Below, in pieces: positions 39,401-54,400 of a stretch of DNA of 64,000 bases. Position numbers and translations under genes: made by a program. The notes under the pieces were generated by a model. The model had not been told where the DNA came from. It saw nothing but the letters and a program-made list of their open reading frames with translations, and searched no databases. Within the stretch, counting starts at the first letter, position 1. Each line of letters starts with the position of its first letter. This stretch comes from Agapetus fuscipes (lineage: Eukaryota > Arthropoda > Insecta > Trichoptera > Glossosomatidae): positions 4,340,001-4,404,000 of the forward strand of contig OX637345.1 of assembly GCA_951799405.1 (NCBI GenBank), written 5' to 3'.

Positions 39401-42400
39401 CAATCCGTCCACTGACAGCTCGGTCATGGACAAATCGGCCCCACGGCAGTTCGTACACACGATTTTTCGGCCAACGACATTACGGTCTAATCTAATCTAA
39501 TCTAAGCTGCAAAGATATATATCATTTAAGATTTATCTTAAAAGCATTCCTACAAGCTGACATGTATAATTTCGCGCTAACACATGCCGCATGTGGACCT
39601 ACAATATAAAAAACCAATCTCAAATGAACATAAGCCCTGCAACTTTTGCCGTCCTTCCCTGAAACAGGGGTGACATTGGCAATGTGAAACATTTTTTACA
39701 GTATGGGTGGTCAGCCGCATACCAATACCAACGGTCAAGTACAATATATCCTGAGCTGTCTGTGGGCCTATATTGTACATATGTGACCGAAATGACATTG
39801 ACCGAAAAGTCGTTTAGACAAACTGTCGTGTGTGACCGATTTGTCAATGGACGAGTTATCTTAAACCAATTTGTCGTGACACGGTTTGTATCGTGCAAGA
39901 ATAAGCACTTCTCTGTTTAAATATTTTCTGTTTTCGTACTTCCAATGCTTCGTAAGTATGCATTGAAAATAATCAAATGCTAATCAGGCAGATAAAACGA
40001 AGAATATTCGCGAAAGGTATATAAGTATACACCTCTGCGGCACTACAACAAGTGGCATAGACCCCTAGAGTCTCTAGTATCTAGGGAGTCTCCCGCACAA
40101 GATTTCTTAAAAAAAAAAAAAAAAGTAATTTGCGCACATACGCAGTTAGGAAAAAATAACAATGAAGCGACACAGACTCTCGACAGTTTGGGGTGAAAAA
40201 TGTGCATTTTTTAGTGAAACTCTATCTCACTTGTTTTAAAACCCCAGCCAGGGGTGCTATTGCAATAGTAGAGCCCGAAAAAGTAATGGGTAGAATTGAA
40301 AACAATGAAAATTTAAGGGATGACACAACAAAAAAATGAAATCAATCAAGTTGCCAGGGTGACTTTCTAACAAAAGTATCCCCTTTTCCTTGATTGATCG
40401 ATCCAAAGAGTTAACGGATTATATCTAGACACGACTAGTTTTATTATTACGTGAGTAATTCATGAAAAAAAAATCAGAAAATGTTTTTTTTTTTAAGATG
40501 GTATTTTGAAAAATTAATACATATTTTTGTGTCATTTTTTTTTTCAACAAATTCGTGAAGAGGAATGCAATTCACTATCTTTTCTGGGCAGAAACATGTT
40601 TTTACATTATTAATTCATCTGAATTAAAAACTAGCCAATGACATCTGTCAAAGCTGAAGGGGGGTCTGACGGCATTCGAACTACCCTTTTTATTCCAAAC
40701 ACGCTAGTAAAAACCACCATCTTGACTCGCTCGCCCATAGCGTCAACTAGTGTTTGTTTGAATTCAAGAACATCAAAAGTTCCCCAGACCATATTTTGAA
40801 CATTTTTAGCACTGTCTAAATTTTGAACCAGATGCCTTATGATGAGTTAATCCAAGGCGGTGACCTGTACCCTTAGTACGAGTTGCAAAACTTGAGAAAA
40901 GTAAAGTTTACGGAAAATATTAAAGAGTGATTTCTCCCAAAATCTGCCGTTTTTGTTTCTTACACTTTGTAGTCTTAGCAAAAGAGTTACAGTGATGAAG
41001 AAAATCAAGTTCAAACAAACAAAAACGGCAGATTTTGGGGGAAATTACTCTTTAATAATTGCCGTAAACTTTACATTACTCAAGTTTTGCAACTTGTACT
41101 AAGGGTGAAGACTACGAGCGGAACGATACGAAGGATTTTACAGTCATTTTACAGGATATTGCATAGAGGTTAAGCTGGCTCGACAATCTGATTTGTAATC
41201 AATCAGGGGCAGGGTGTGGGGTGTGGAACCACCTTATTTCCTCTTTGAGTCAAAACAGTGCTCAAGAGTACAAAACCTTGCGTAAATCTCATTTGAATTG
41301 CGTAAATGGATAATGTATAGAATATACGACAGCACTGCTAGAGAATGATTTAGTTTTCATACTATTTTTCGATTTACGCAATCGAGTTGACCAATGTTTT
41401 ATACAGATATTCTTGCTAACAAATCCAATTTCTCCGTCTTTGAGCTTCCTTTTCGCAAGCTACATCCGCAGCGGATTCACAGTAATCCTGTCGTTAGGCT
41501 TCTAATTCTTCTTATTATTTTCATTATATTCATCACGCTACTCGTGATCTAGCAACAATCCCACACGGAGTGCTACCGGAGGTATGCGACTAGCTTCAGT
41601 AACATCGAACCACTTACTTTTAAAGTCATGGGCGCGCCTCTGACCGAAGGGTTTTCTTTTTTCGTGCCGTTGATTTTACTTCACGGGAAGGCCTTTCGCT
41701 ACTTGATCATGCATGAGCGTCCACGTGCTGTGGATCCTTCTGACACATACATACAGGACGGGTATGAGAATAGTTGAAGCATTTACTCCCAGTATAAAAC
41801 ATTGTTTAAATTCTAGACCATCGTAGAAATACAAAAAAAAATGTACGAAACCTAATTCATCACTAGGGGTGCTGTTGAATCTTCCATACATATTTCTATT
41901 TACGCGATGCCGGGAAATTGTAGCGATCTTTTATACCCGTATTGTTTTTATTCTAGAAATGTGGAAATCTGAGTACTAAGTACATTGGTGTGGATATTTG
42001 AAAGTAAAGCATAACGAGTGTCTCGGTTTTTTGTGAAACTCTTCGTGAGAGAGTCAGGTAGGAGGGTGATTAACGTATTGCGCAAAACTGGAGTAGATTA
42101 TGTAGCTGACATTGCTAAAGACAATTACAAAGTAAAATAATTACAGCATTCAAAATATCCCTCGGCTGTGTGACGGCATCCATTGTAAATTCCCTATAAT
42201 CAGGGGTTTTTTTTTAGATCACAGCATTTAGTGGGTCAAAGATAACACTAACAATTTATTGTTTTTCATAAAATATCACTCACAAAATACACATGCGTTG
42301 TATTGAAATCAATGATTTAAATAATTATTGAAATAATTTTGTTTTTTTTTTTTATTTAACCCAAGATTTGATGGCTCTGCCACGCAACAGTTTTAGGCCA

Positions 42401-45400
42401 AAATTTCGGAAAACCTGAAGTTTAACCTAGAGATGAATTGTGTGAAGTTTGATTCCGATGTTTTTTTGGTCCTGTTGCTCCGTAAAGGCTACCTCTTTTA
42501 TCTATGGAAATTAATTGAATAATTGAAAAAGCGTGATCAGCTGATCTTCCATGCAATTTTTATGGTATTGTTGGAAGAATATTTGACAGCTATCGACCGG
42601 ATATTCTTTTAGTGAAGTAAACATTTCAAGTATATTACAATTTAACAGTACAAATTGCTTTGATATCATCTGAATAGTCCAAAATGTAACTGTACACTAT
42701 TTATAGTAAAACAGCGCATATTTGTAGGTATAGACCGGTCTGGGGTCGACCTTGCCAATTTTCGCACGAGTCCGTTTTGTAAGCGCTAATGCACACATAT
42801 TATTCTCACTATTAATTATCATTATCCCACAAGCGCTAAATGGCCGCTAATCTCTCGACAATTTCTCATTCGCTTTATTTTACCCAAGTACAAAATTCGC
42901 CATAGCGCTTCGCATAATGCATGTGGATCGTTTTAGTCTCCGAACATTTTCGGTAAAACGCTACGGTTGACTTTAATACTTGAGACACAATTTAACCTCG
43001 AGGTTAGCGAAATATTTTAATGGAGTACAACTCTTCAAACGAGGAAACACAAATATGTACCAAGGAATCCATTTCTGCTAGATTCAGCACTCAATATTCG
43101 ACCATTTATTCATTTTTGTTTCTATTACCGTAAGCATTCATGAAAAAATACAAACTTTTTACAAACAATCATTTAAAAATGGAAAAAAGAAAGAAATTCA
43201 TGAAAGCTTTTATTTGGAGCATTTTACTGTATGGTAGCGAAACCTGGACCATCTAAAAATACGATAAAGACCGCCTGGAGGCATTCGAGATGTGGACATG
43301 GAGGAAAATGTCCAAGACATCATGGGTCGAAAAGAAGTCCAACGAAAAGGTGTTGCGGGACGTAGAAGAAAGAAGAGAGCTGATAAATCATATTTTAAAG
43401 AGGAAAGCCAAGCTAATAGGGCACTCAATCAGACATAGCACCTTTCTTAGCAACATCTTTGAAGGCAAAATCTTAGGACAACGCACAAGAGGTCGCCCAA
43501 GAACTTCATACTTCAAGGATTTGAAGCGGCTCATGGATGTCTCCTCATATTCACATCTCAAGAGGATGGCAGCAGACAGAGATAGATGGCTGATACAACA
43601 AGGCTCTGCCTTTAGAAGATGATGATGATTACCGCAACAGAGTTCACGCGTCAGTCAGAGTCCAAGGAGAGTAGAGCGAAATAAGGAAGGCTTGCAGGCA
43701 TATCAAACTCAAATGATACTGCGAGCCGCATTATTTGCTTTTTGATTATGTAGGTACTAAGTTGGAGGTCGGAACCGGAAGCCAAAAAATCTTCAAATTA
43801 AAATCCTAGACTGGGCAGGGGGATAGAAAATATCTCAATTTAAAAACAGACCGTCAAATTGACATCGTCGTTGCTGAAAATAGAAAAGATTAAAAGCATA
43901 CGTAAACATCCTCTATTGTTTTTTGCTAAGGGGTTGCCTAAGTATCAACCCCTTAGGGACGAATATGTAATTCTGTTGTTGTTAATATTATGATAAAGTT
44001 GAAAACAGATTGAGGTTTTGTAAGTTTTGATGCGGGTTTATTAGCAACCTTCTTCTTATCGACTTCCGATAACCAATCCAAACAAATCGAGGATCCTTTA
44101 TCGAAGTTTCTCCTTAGTCAAAAGACGAAGGCTTAGGTTGTTTGGTTAGCAAAGCCGATTGTTCAAAATTCAACCACAAATCGAAGTAACTTTCCTTTAA
44201 ACACAATATCAGAGGAGTGAGTATAGAAAACGAGGTCAAAAACATTGGTCTCAGAAATCACAAAACCATAAAGAGCGAACTTAAATAACAAATAATAAAT
44301 TGACTTATTTTCAAGACGTTTCATTGTAGAATGCCACAAGCATAGGCCAGAAGTAAACTTACCGGCATTTATCTTTTCCAATAAAATATTAAGAATAGTC
44401 TGGAATCTGGATTGCAAGACTTGTTTTTTTTTTTGTAGAGGAAGATGACCAAGACATCGTGGATTGAAAGGAAGTCCGACTAAAGTGTGTTGCAGGAAGG
44501 AGAAGAAATAAGAGAGCATATAAGTCACATATTGAAGAGGAAAACCAAAATAGAAGGACACTCGGTTAGACGACTTTTCTTAGCATCAACTAGCTGCAGG
44601 TAAAATCTTGGGAAGTCGAAAAAGAGATCGCCCAAGAACTTCATACTTCCAGGATTTGAAGCGACTCATGGATGTCTCTTCCTATTCGCAGCTCAAGAAA
44701 ATGCCAAATAACAGAGACAGATCGTCACCCCAGTGCTTGTTTGGCTTATCCACTATTTGATTCAAAGATGGCCTTTCAATGAAATTGTCATAAGACACAT
44801 TCTCACATTCTATACATCAGAGCTTGGAAAAACACATAGAACACGATAATGTGAGAGTTGTTTTAAATATATATTTATATTTAAAACATATATAAAACAT
44901 ATATATATAAAACATATATATTTTTAAATCAATTTCCAGTTTTCATAACATATTGGTCTAGTACACATACAAACATTGCTCATGTGAAATTACCTCTCAT
45001 GGACATAAGACAAACATGAACTAAGGGGACCAAATGGCTGGCACAACAAGGCACTTTTAAGCTCCCTTCTCTTTCTTTTACTTCCTGCAACACCTTTTCG
45101 TTAGACTTCCTTTCAATCCATGTCTTGGTCATCTCCCTCTTCACATTCATCGACTATTTATTTAACTGTAACTGTGACTCTGTTGCCTTGGCGCTAGGAG
45201 TGGCCAGGGCTTCTGCAGATCGCAGTGATCGCAGAGAATGTACAGAGCGGCCAAAATAATGAATAATGCCAACAACCGACGCGTTTTTCGCAGAAAGTAA
45301 CTGTAAGAGAGGCAGCGAGAGTAGCAAATAAATATACAGAGAAGAAAAAAACTCATTTGACGCAAAGAAAGTGAAGGAAAAACGTCGGACTCAGTGAGCG

Positions 45401-48400
45401 CAACGATGGAACGATTAGAATATACAGTAAAAAGAATACAAAATTTAAGCTCAAACAGAGCGTTTACTAAAAGATGTAGGAAAATTAAATAGCGCTTCCA
45501 GAGAGCGTTTCAGGTTCCATACAATTCATGGTTGAATTTAAACGTTAGGTTGTTTACATTTGGTACAGAAGCATTCAGTATGTTTAAGACAGCGCTGTAC
45601 CTTAAATATGTTTAAAAAATATGTTTACCTATATCGCTCCCCCAGTTCTTGTTTACCGTATACGCCAATCTTGTCAAATATGACTTTTTCATGCAGTCGT
45701 CTTAAAAATCAAATTCTACCCAATCTGAGCTAAGAAAAACCGTAAGACTCGATAATGTGAGAGTTCTTTTAAATATTTTTAAAATAAATTTCTTGTTTTC
45801 ATAAGACACATTGGTTCAGTACACATGCAAACATTGCTCATGTAAAATTTTCTCAATGGCGTATACGGTAAACAAGAACTAAGGCAGCGAGTTGGTAGAA
45901 TAATATAACGTTCCATTGTTTGCGGGGAATACGGTTCGACCCTCACCAATGTTTTTCAGTTTCGATCCCAAAATAAAAATATCGGCAATATTTACTCAGT
46001 CTACATAATAAATGAGAACCAGAAGCGATATTCTGCTAAATTCCCCAAAAATAAGGTGTACTGAGAAGTGTGATTTTTTTTATCTATGGAGTTCTTTCGC
46101 AAGCGCTAGCGCCCCCGACTTGTATGGATATCCAAAGTGTAAGGAATTTTGCAGAATAGCGCTTCAGCATCCCGTGAGCTAGGAAGCTACCACTTAAAAA
46201 TGAATTGTTTACGTAAGTCCGGCCTCCTTACGAGTGGAAATAAATAGGCTCCAAACGCCATATGCGACCCCTTCAAAGACAACGGGGTACGAAGGTGGAG
46301 CTGAGTGGAATTTTTGCGTACCGACCGTATTTTTTTTCTTAAATAAAAATTTGTCATGTATGTTCCTTGACTTATAGGTTGGTATGCGGCTGACCATCCA
46401 TACTGTAAAAAATGGTTCACTTTTCCAATGTCACCCCTGTTTCAGGGAAGGACGGCAAGAGTTGCAGGGCTTATGTTCATTTGAGATTGGGTTTTTTTAT
46501 TGTAGGTCCACATGCGGCATGTGTTAGCGCGAAATTATACATGTCTGCTTGTGGGAATGCATTTAATATAAATCTTAAATGATATACATCTTTGCAGCTT
46601 AGATTAGATTAGAAAATAAGTCATCTGAAACAAATGAATAATTATGACAAACATTCCTGTCAAAAACATCATAAAAATAATACACCTGACCAGTGAATTA
46701 CTAATGACAGGTACTTACCTACTGGGCACGTGTGAATATGGCATAACAAACGAGTGCAAATCATTTAGCGAGTTAGTCACTTTATGGAAATTCTAGTTCC
46801 CAGTCATATCAAGAAATGCCTGGCTACCTTTATACATGACAGCCTAGAACGGCACAGAGACAAGACGACACATGACAGAACAACACATGATAGACCAACA
46901 CATGACAAAACATCACAATGACAGTACATCACATGACAAAACAACACAGAAAATACATCACTATTTTTTTTTTAAATAGATTTGTGAAAAGAAATGCAAT
47001 TCACCAAACTTGTTTGCCTGGCTAGTTGCCTTCATGCGAAAGCAGAAGCTTGTGTGCATGCAATGGCATATGTTGAACCAGGGTCGACGTTATGGTCAAT
47101 AGGGCCAGACGCAGATTCGAACCAACGTTATTCTGTTCCAAATACGCTAGTCGAACATGCGCCTCTACCCCTCGGCCACAACACCGAATAGACATTAAAA
47201 AACACTTATGACAATGTTTTTTCATGTGTCGTTTACGGTATGTTCTGTTTTAGGTACGTGATGTTTTGTCATGTGATGATTTGTCTTGCGATGTTTTTCA
47301 TTGTGATATAATTAATTGTACTATGAAGCTTTCACGGCTGGTTCTTGTTGACACAACAATCACTTTTTCCGGGCTATGTAGCCGTGGTCTGGTAGATTCT
47401 TTCCGGACAGTTTGAACCATTGCTCCGATGGGCATTATCAGCGGTTGGCTAGTCGCTGTGATCTTCTTACCGCGTTTATATACTTTTCTGTGATGTTATG
47501 TACAAAAATTGCAACTAAGCTACACATATAGTGTAACTTCTTGCCTGCATTATCCCCGGTGTGGTCGCATGTGGCGATTCGGGACCTATTTATTTTTACA
47601 GGTAAGGGGGCCGGCCTCACACCAACCACTTTCAGTTGAAGTGGGGGTTTACCAGCTCCCGGGGGGGCTGGTTCTCATTTCTTTGTGAAGGCTGAGTAAA
47701 CCTTGAGATCGAACTCTTGCTCTCGGCATGGAATGCAAGCATTCTACCAATTGAGCTATCGACCTTTTTACGGGCCTGATCGTCGTCGCTACAAAGCGCC
47801 AATTCTCAAGCAAAACCCAGTTGCTGTAAGGCTGAATGGACCTTTGGTGACCGGTCATTGGTAAAGGTTTATGAATTTTTCAACCCGGCGAAGAGCAAAT
47901 TTGACAATATAAATGGTATATTTTTTGTGCTCCGCTGGGAATCGAGTCCACAACCTTCCCATTCAGAGTCCGAAGTGTTACCACTGAACTACGGACCGTT
48001 CCCGTGTCATTTTCATGTGGCGTCTTGTCACTGTGTCGTTCTACCATGGAACCGACCCGCTGATAGGTCACTTGGCGAGTCATCCGGACAAAGTTTAGCA
48101 CCAGAGCACGACAATATGCTAATACGTAATCAATCAGAGAAGGGCGGCCGTGCGGAAATGTACGAGCAGCCAGTGAATTAGGAATACGTGCTGATGTCAT
48201 TAGTCAACACAGGTGAATCGGGTGATTCAAAATAGTTATGTAAGCCACTGCCAAGTAATGCGGGACGTTGCAACACGAGTAATAGTGCAATAGAGAGCAC
48301 AAGTGTAATAATGACTAATGACGTGCAGTGGCATACAATACTTTTACTACGACCATCAAATAAATCACCACCGTTAAGGTAAAACTGAATTGAGTGCTGA

Positions 48401-51400
48401 TTCACTGATTTGCGAAATCGTGGATAAAACATTTCATTGTGTCTAACTTCTCATAGTAAGTGTAGGTACTAATCATAAGGAAGTGCTCAGAAAAACTTCC
48501 ATAATACAGGATTTTCATGTTTTTAATTAATATACTAAATTTTGTTTGTCCTTGAATAACAGATTGGTATAAAGCTGACCACCCATACTGTAAGAAATGG
48601 TTGACTTTGCCAACGTCACCCCTGTTTCAGGGAAAATCGGCAAGAGTTGCAGGGCTTCTGTTCATTTGAGATAGGGCTTTTATATTGTAGGTCCACATGC
48701 GGCATGTACACGCTCGAACTCTTATTATACGTGTCAGCTTGTGGGAATGCATGCAATAATCAATATGAATCTTAAATGTAATATATTTATTTGCAACTTA
48801 GATTATAGATTGAGTATTTTGTGTGAACGACCTCGAGCGCATACATTTCGCTGCATTCCCATTGATTGCATCTGATATATTTTTATGCACGGATTGTTAT
48901 TTCTATATCGTGACTAACGCTCCCTCTCGTTGCGCACTTCTCCTACTTACAGTTAGCATTATTATGCACGAGGAATTTCTAAATATTTCTGCCAAAACAA
49001 TTAAACGCCCTGTTTACAAATTAAAATAAACAACTTCTTCTTCGATGGCGCTACAGCCCGATTCGAACTTTGCCCTCCTTCAACCTCTAGAAAATGCAAG
49101 AGACGAATTGATGCGTTCGAGATGTGTCTCTACCGAAAAATGCTTCGGATCTCTTGGCGTGATCGAGTCACCAATGAAGAAGTCATCCAACGAATGCGCA
49201 CTACAACCTGCCAACCATTAAGCAGAGAAAGCTTATGTACTTCGGTCACATTTTGAGAAATGAGAAGTACCGTCCCTACATTTACATCCAGTTATGCAAA
49301 CACTAAAAATTTTACGAAAATCTATAAATATGAAAATTGATTCTTGGCCATAGCCGCCTACATTACAGATCAGCCGCCATTTTTTTCGGTCCTTACTTCT
49401 TTCACTTCATCCATAATAAAATCATCCAAAATAAGAAAAAGAATTATCCTTATAAAATGTTGCATAAAAAAAATGACGCAAAGATCCCGTATAAATCTCG
49501 ATTCCCGCCTAAATCTCAGCTACAAGCTGTGAGGGTTGAAAGCAAGAGAGGGCTACAATCTTTTGTAGTGTTCCTCCAATAATAAGGGTAGCGGGATTTT
49601 TTAAAAGTAGTGCTTCTCAAACGGAGGTCCGCGAAAGCCTCGGGACATACAGCATTCATGTGTTGTTATTATGATACCGGGTTCAATTTGATAAAAATTG
49701 CAGTTATTTATTTTGCACATTTATTTCAGATACGGTTCACATTCATAGTTCGTTTCTCTCTCGCTACAGACAGCTTTGGCCCTTTTTATAGAGAGAATAA
49801 AGATTATTCTTGAATCACTGAGAATTGAAACATGCGAGACTGTACTAGAACATCTTGACACTGGAGCAATCTCGACTGATACAAATATCAAATTATTTAA
49901 GTACCTACATCTAGAGACCTCATAGACTCGCACAAACAAAACACACAATAACTTTCGTAACAGACAACACTGTACCCTTAGTACGAGTTACAAAACTTGA
50001 GTAATGTGAAGTTTACGGTAATTATTAAAGAGTGATTTCCCCCAAAATCTGCCGTTTTTGTTTGTTTACACTTGATTTTCTTCATCACTGTAACTCTTTT
50101 GCTAAGACCACAAAGTGTAAGAAACAAAAACGGCAGATTTTAAGAGAAATCCCGCATTAATATTTTCCGTAAACTTTACTTTTCTCAAGTTTTGCAACTC
50201 GTACTAAGGGTACTACGAGTGTATTGAAGAAAAAAAGGAATAAAAAAAATCTCAAGAACGATATGAAAGTACTCGTATGCTCCTACAAGGAGCGAATCTA
50301 CAAGGAAGTGTTAAATGTCCTTATATGCTTGAGAACATTTCGTCTAAATATATGACCGGTCAACACAAAACAATCACAGTGGTTCTTGCTCAAAATCAAA
50401 CAATGAAAGTGGTCCACTGACAAAACCAAACAAGAGAAGTGGTCCCTGGTTAACACAAAACGATCAAATTGGTCATTGATAAAAACCAAACAATCAAAGC
50501 GGTTGACACTGGAGAAGGCACTTTACCCACCTCCACCCACCAAGTTCATACAACTCATGCGGAGTCGCTTCACTTGGGGATACTTCACTTGCAATGTTTT
50601 TTTGGCGGCGGAAGGCCTTCCCTTTGAAGTTAATCAGCTAAAGTTACTCTACTCAAGAAAGGAAAAAGAGGATCCTCAAATCAGGGGCTAACGCATGACT
50701 CTAAGAAGTCCCACCCTACCCAGAACGTCGAGGTTACTGAAGCTAATGTGCCTGACGGGAGCCCTTCATTGACGTGTATCGAACACTGGAGAGTTGCTTT
50801 CCGGGATCAGTAGCCGTGGTCTATAGGAGCTGGATCTTTTGGACGTTTCGCCCAAATGATGTGATGTTGACGGAACTGTTAGCCTTAAACACTTACATAT
50901 TAAATCAAATTGGTCCATGGTCAAAACCAAACAGTGAAGTGATCCTAGGACGGAATAAAGGTTAAGGAGCAGTGTTTTAAAGGGACGTCCATCCCTCCTG
51001 CAGGCAGTCTCCGCTCTCCCTCCCCCCGCGCATCCCTCTCTGCAGGGGAGAAGGGAGGAGCCCCCAGCGTGGAGGCCTAAATCAATAATGTGAAAATATC
51101 AACGCTCCGGTGTTATGGCGTTACTTCATATTCAATGATGTGAACCAAATGAAAATGCTGCCGAGAGTATCACGGCAGGAAATGACGTGTGTTTTTATTT
51201 TATAACGTAGGAAAACATCAATGGGGAGCATTAACGGTCCGTAGTCTAGTGGTTAACACTTCTGACTGGTAAATGGAAGGTTGTGGGTTCGAATCCCGGC
51301 GGAGCACAAAAAAAAATACCATTTATATTTTCAAATATGCTTTTCGCTGGGTGAAAAAATTCATATACCTTTAAACCGGTCACCAAAGGTCCATCCAGCC

Positions 51401-54400
51401 TTACAGAAACTGGGTCTTACTTGAGAATTGGCGCTTTCTACAGCGGCGACCAAGCTCGCAGAGGGCTCTTGAGGTGTGATACACACAAAAACAGTGCTAA
51501 CCAAATAAATCATCCTAATATTATTATTATTTATCACAGTTCTTTGACATATAGTTTGGAATGAGGCTGCCAACCCATACATCCATATACACTACGCAAC
51601 GCAACTAAGCTACAAACATAGCGTAACTTCTTGCCGCGTTATCCCCGAAGGGTTTCGCATGTGACGAGTGGAAACTATTTATTTTTACAGGTAAGGCAGT
51701 CGGCCTTACGCCAACCACTTCAGTTGAAAAGGAGGTTTCCCAGCTCCCGAGAGGGCTGGTACTCATTTCTTGTGAAGGCCGTGAAACCTTGCCGGTATTT
51801 TATTTTCGGTTTTGAAATAAACACCGAATCGGGAAAACATTTCTGACATCCTCGAACCCTCGGCATGGAATGCAAGCACTCCACCAACTGAACAATCGAG
51901 CGGACAAAAAGGTCACCGGTAAAAAGTTAGACGAAACCTATGAGTAGGTACTTACATACTTGTATAGTTTTTTTACTATCTTCGAAAATAAAGTCTTGAT
52001 TCCGTGTGAAATCGACACCCTCGGTGAGATTCGAACCCGAGATCTCAGAATGGAATGCTAGCACTCTACCAGCTTACCTATCGACCGGACTACGCCACTT
52101 CCAATCCGGCGCGCGGACCAGACCAAATAAAAAGGTGCGGTTTTAAATTCCGATTGTAATTCACATAGACAGTACACTTAATTGTGCAAGTTCAAGGTCA
52201 AATCCCACGGTGTAATTTCTGTCAATTCCGATTCGACGATGCTATTTACGACCCACCCATCAATTGTGACCAGAATAGGGTTAACCAGCGATACAGTGGG
52301 TGGGTGCGGCATGGTCCGTTGCCATGCAATGACGCGGGCAGAGTGCCAAAAAGTGCCGGGATCCTCCTGAAATGCAAGAATCGCCCATCAACCAGGGCAA
52401 CACATCGTGCTGAGTCACAACCACGTCAAGTTTATCGCATGCAATTTTGGCAATACGATTTTTTTGGCCACCAAATCCGATTTTATCGCTTCTACCAAAT
52501 TTTGTAAAGCCTAAAAAGACTTCAGTCTGTCCAGGACCCTGAGTACGAGTTTTTTCACTCTACTCGAAGTATTGTGTATTCGAGAAAAATGTATGTGAAC
52601 TTGTAAAGCAACCCTGGCAAAAAAGGTTTCGTAACTTGTTTTGTCAGACGTGCTTTACAAGTTCACATTCATTTTTCTCGAACACTCAATCTAAATCTAA
52701 GCTGCAAGGATATGTATCATTTGAGATTCATATTAAATGCATTCCCACAAGCAGACACGCATAATTTCGCGCTCACACATGCCGCATGTAGACCTACAAT
52801 ATAAAAAACCCAATCTCAAATGAACATAAGCCCTGCAACTCTTGCCGACCTTCCCTGAAGCAGGGGTGACATTGGCAAAGTGAACCATTTTTTACAGTAT
52901 GGGTGGTCAGCCGCATACCAACCTATCAGTCAAGGAATAAATCAGTTTCCTATTTTGAAATGGCGTCTTTTGAAATGGCAAAGGTGTCTTCAAAGAGTTG
53001 GTAACGACAGGATTGGATTGTCCAATGGCACATTAAAAAACATTGTAATAGTGATGAATTTTCTGTGTTGTTTAGTCATACAGTGATGTTTTATCATGTG
53101 ATGTTATGTCATGTGATGTTCTGTCATGTGTCATTCTGTCATTGTGATGTTCTGTCATGTGTCGTTTTGTCACAGTGCCGTCACCGAATGCACATTGAGG
53201 AGTAGAGAAATCGCAACTGAGGTGGCTGGACTGCATCAAGACCACTCATAAGAGTGAATTGAAAGAGAAGCTGAGGAAGAAGAAGAAATAAAAACCGTAT
53301 CTCTTCAACCCATTGATCTAAATAAAATATCTTCAACCATACCGTCGATAAAAAGATTCGATCTATTCAGATTTGACTGGCACAAAAATGTACTCTTACA
53401 ATGACGCATATGTACCATCGACGAGATCCCATCTTGGCATGCTTGCACTTGATTCGGTACTTTGTCTTGCATGACTGTCGCTCAGTCATTTAATGTAAGG
53501 CAGCCACGTATATACGAGTATATACACAAAGAAGTATATTATTGTTGTACATTCTGTGACCAATTCAGTCGATTGATGAACAGAACGAATCATAAGGGCC
53601 GGAGTATGTCATGTCAGACGTGATGGAACCTTGACGAGAATTCTAGTGATGACGTCATTTCATGATAAGGAGAAAAAGTTATTTTTTATCCACGGTGCGG
53701 AGCGTCAGCTCAGATGTCAACTGCTGGTTGATGAAAAGCGTGCATGTGCCGCGGCGTAAGCAACAAAGGAAATGGGCATCCATCACAGGCAGTGGACCGT
53801 TATGCTAACTGTAACATAGGCAGAGATCTGCACTACCAAACATCTAACCTCACGATCGGATACACAAACGGTGTAGCAGGCGCGTGCATAGGGTATAGGC
53901 AACAATGGGCAACGATGGCTCCAATCGAACTTAAATTTTGAATTTTAAGTCTCCTTGTCAAGCTTAAATGCGTTTTTTACGATATATTGCCTACCTGTTA
54001 GGCGCATGTGCCTGTATGGGATGCACGCCCCTGCAGTGTAGCTGGGACTTTAAAACTTACTTTAAAACCTGCGGATGGTCCATGTCGCGGTAGAGGAAGA
54101 CTGACAGAAATGTGGAATACGGATGAACGGCAACTACACAACTAAGCTACACACACAGTGTAACTTCTTGCCGCGTTCTTCCCAAAGGAATCGCATGTGA
54201 CGGGTGGAACCTGTGTATTTATACAAGTAAGGGGGTCGGCCTTTCACCAACTACTTCAGTTGAAGTGGGGGTTTCCCAGCTCCCGAGTGGGCTGGTACTC
54301 ATTTCTTGTGAAGGCTGAGTAAACCTTGACGGTATTTTAATTTTGGTCTGGAAATAAACACCGAAACGGGAAATCATTTCTGGCACCCTCGGTCGGATTT

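Noticed and set aside
44163..44561. 132-codon minus frame
   Set aside because: Low-complexity, partly antisense to a LINE RT fragment.
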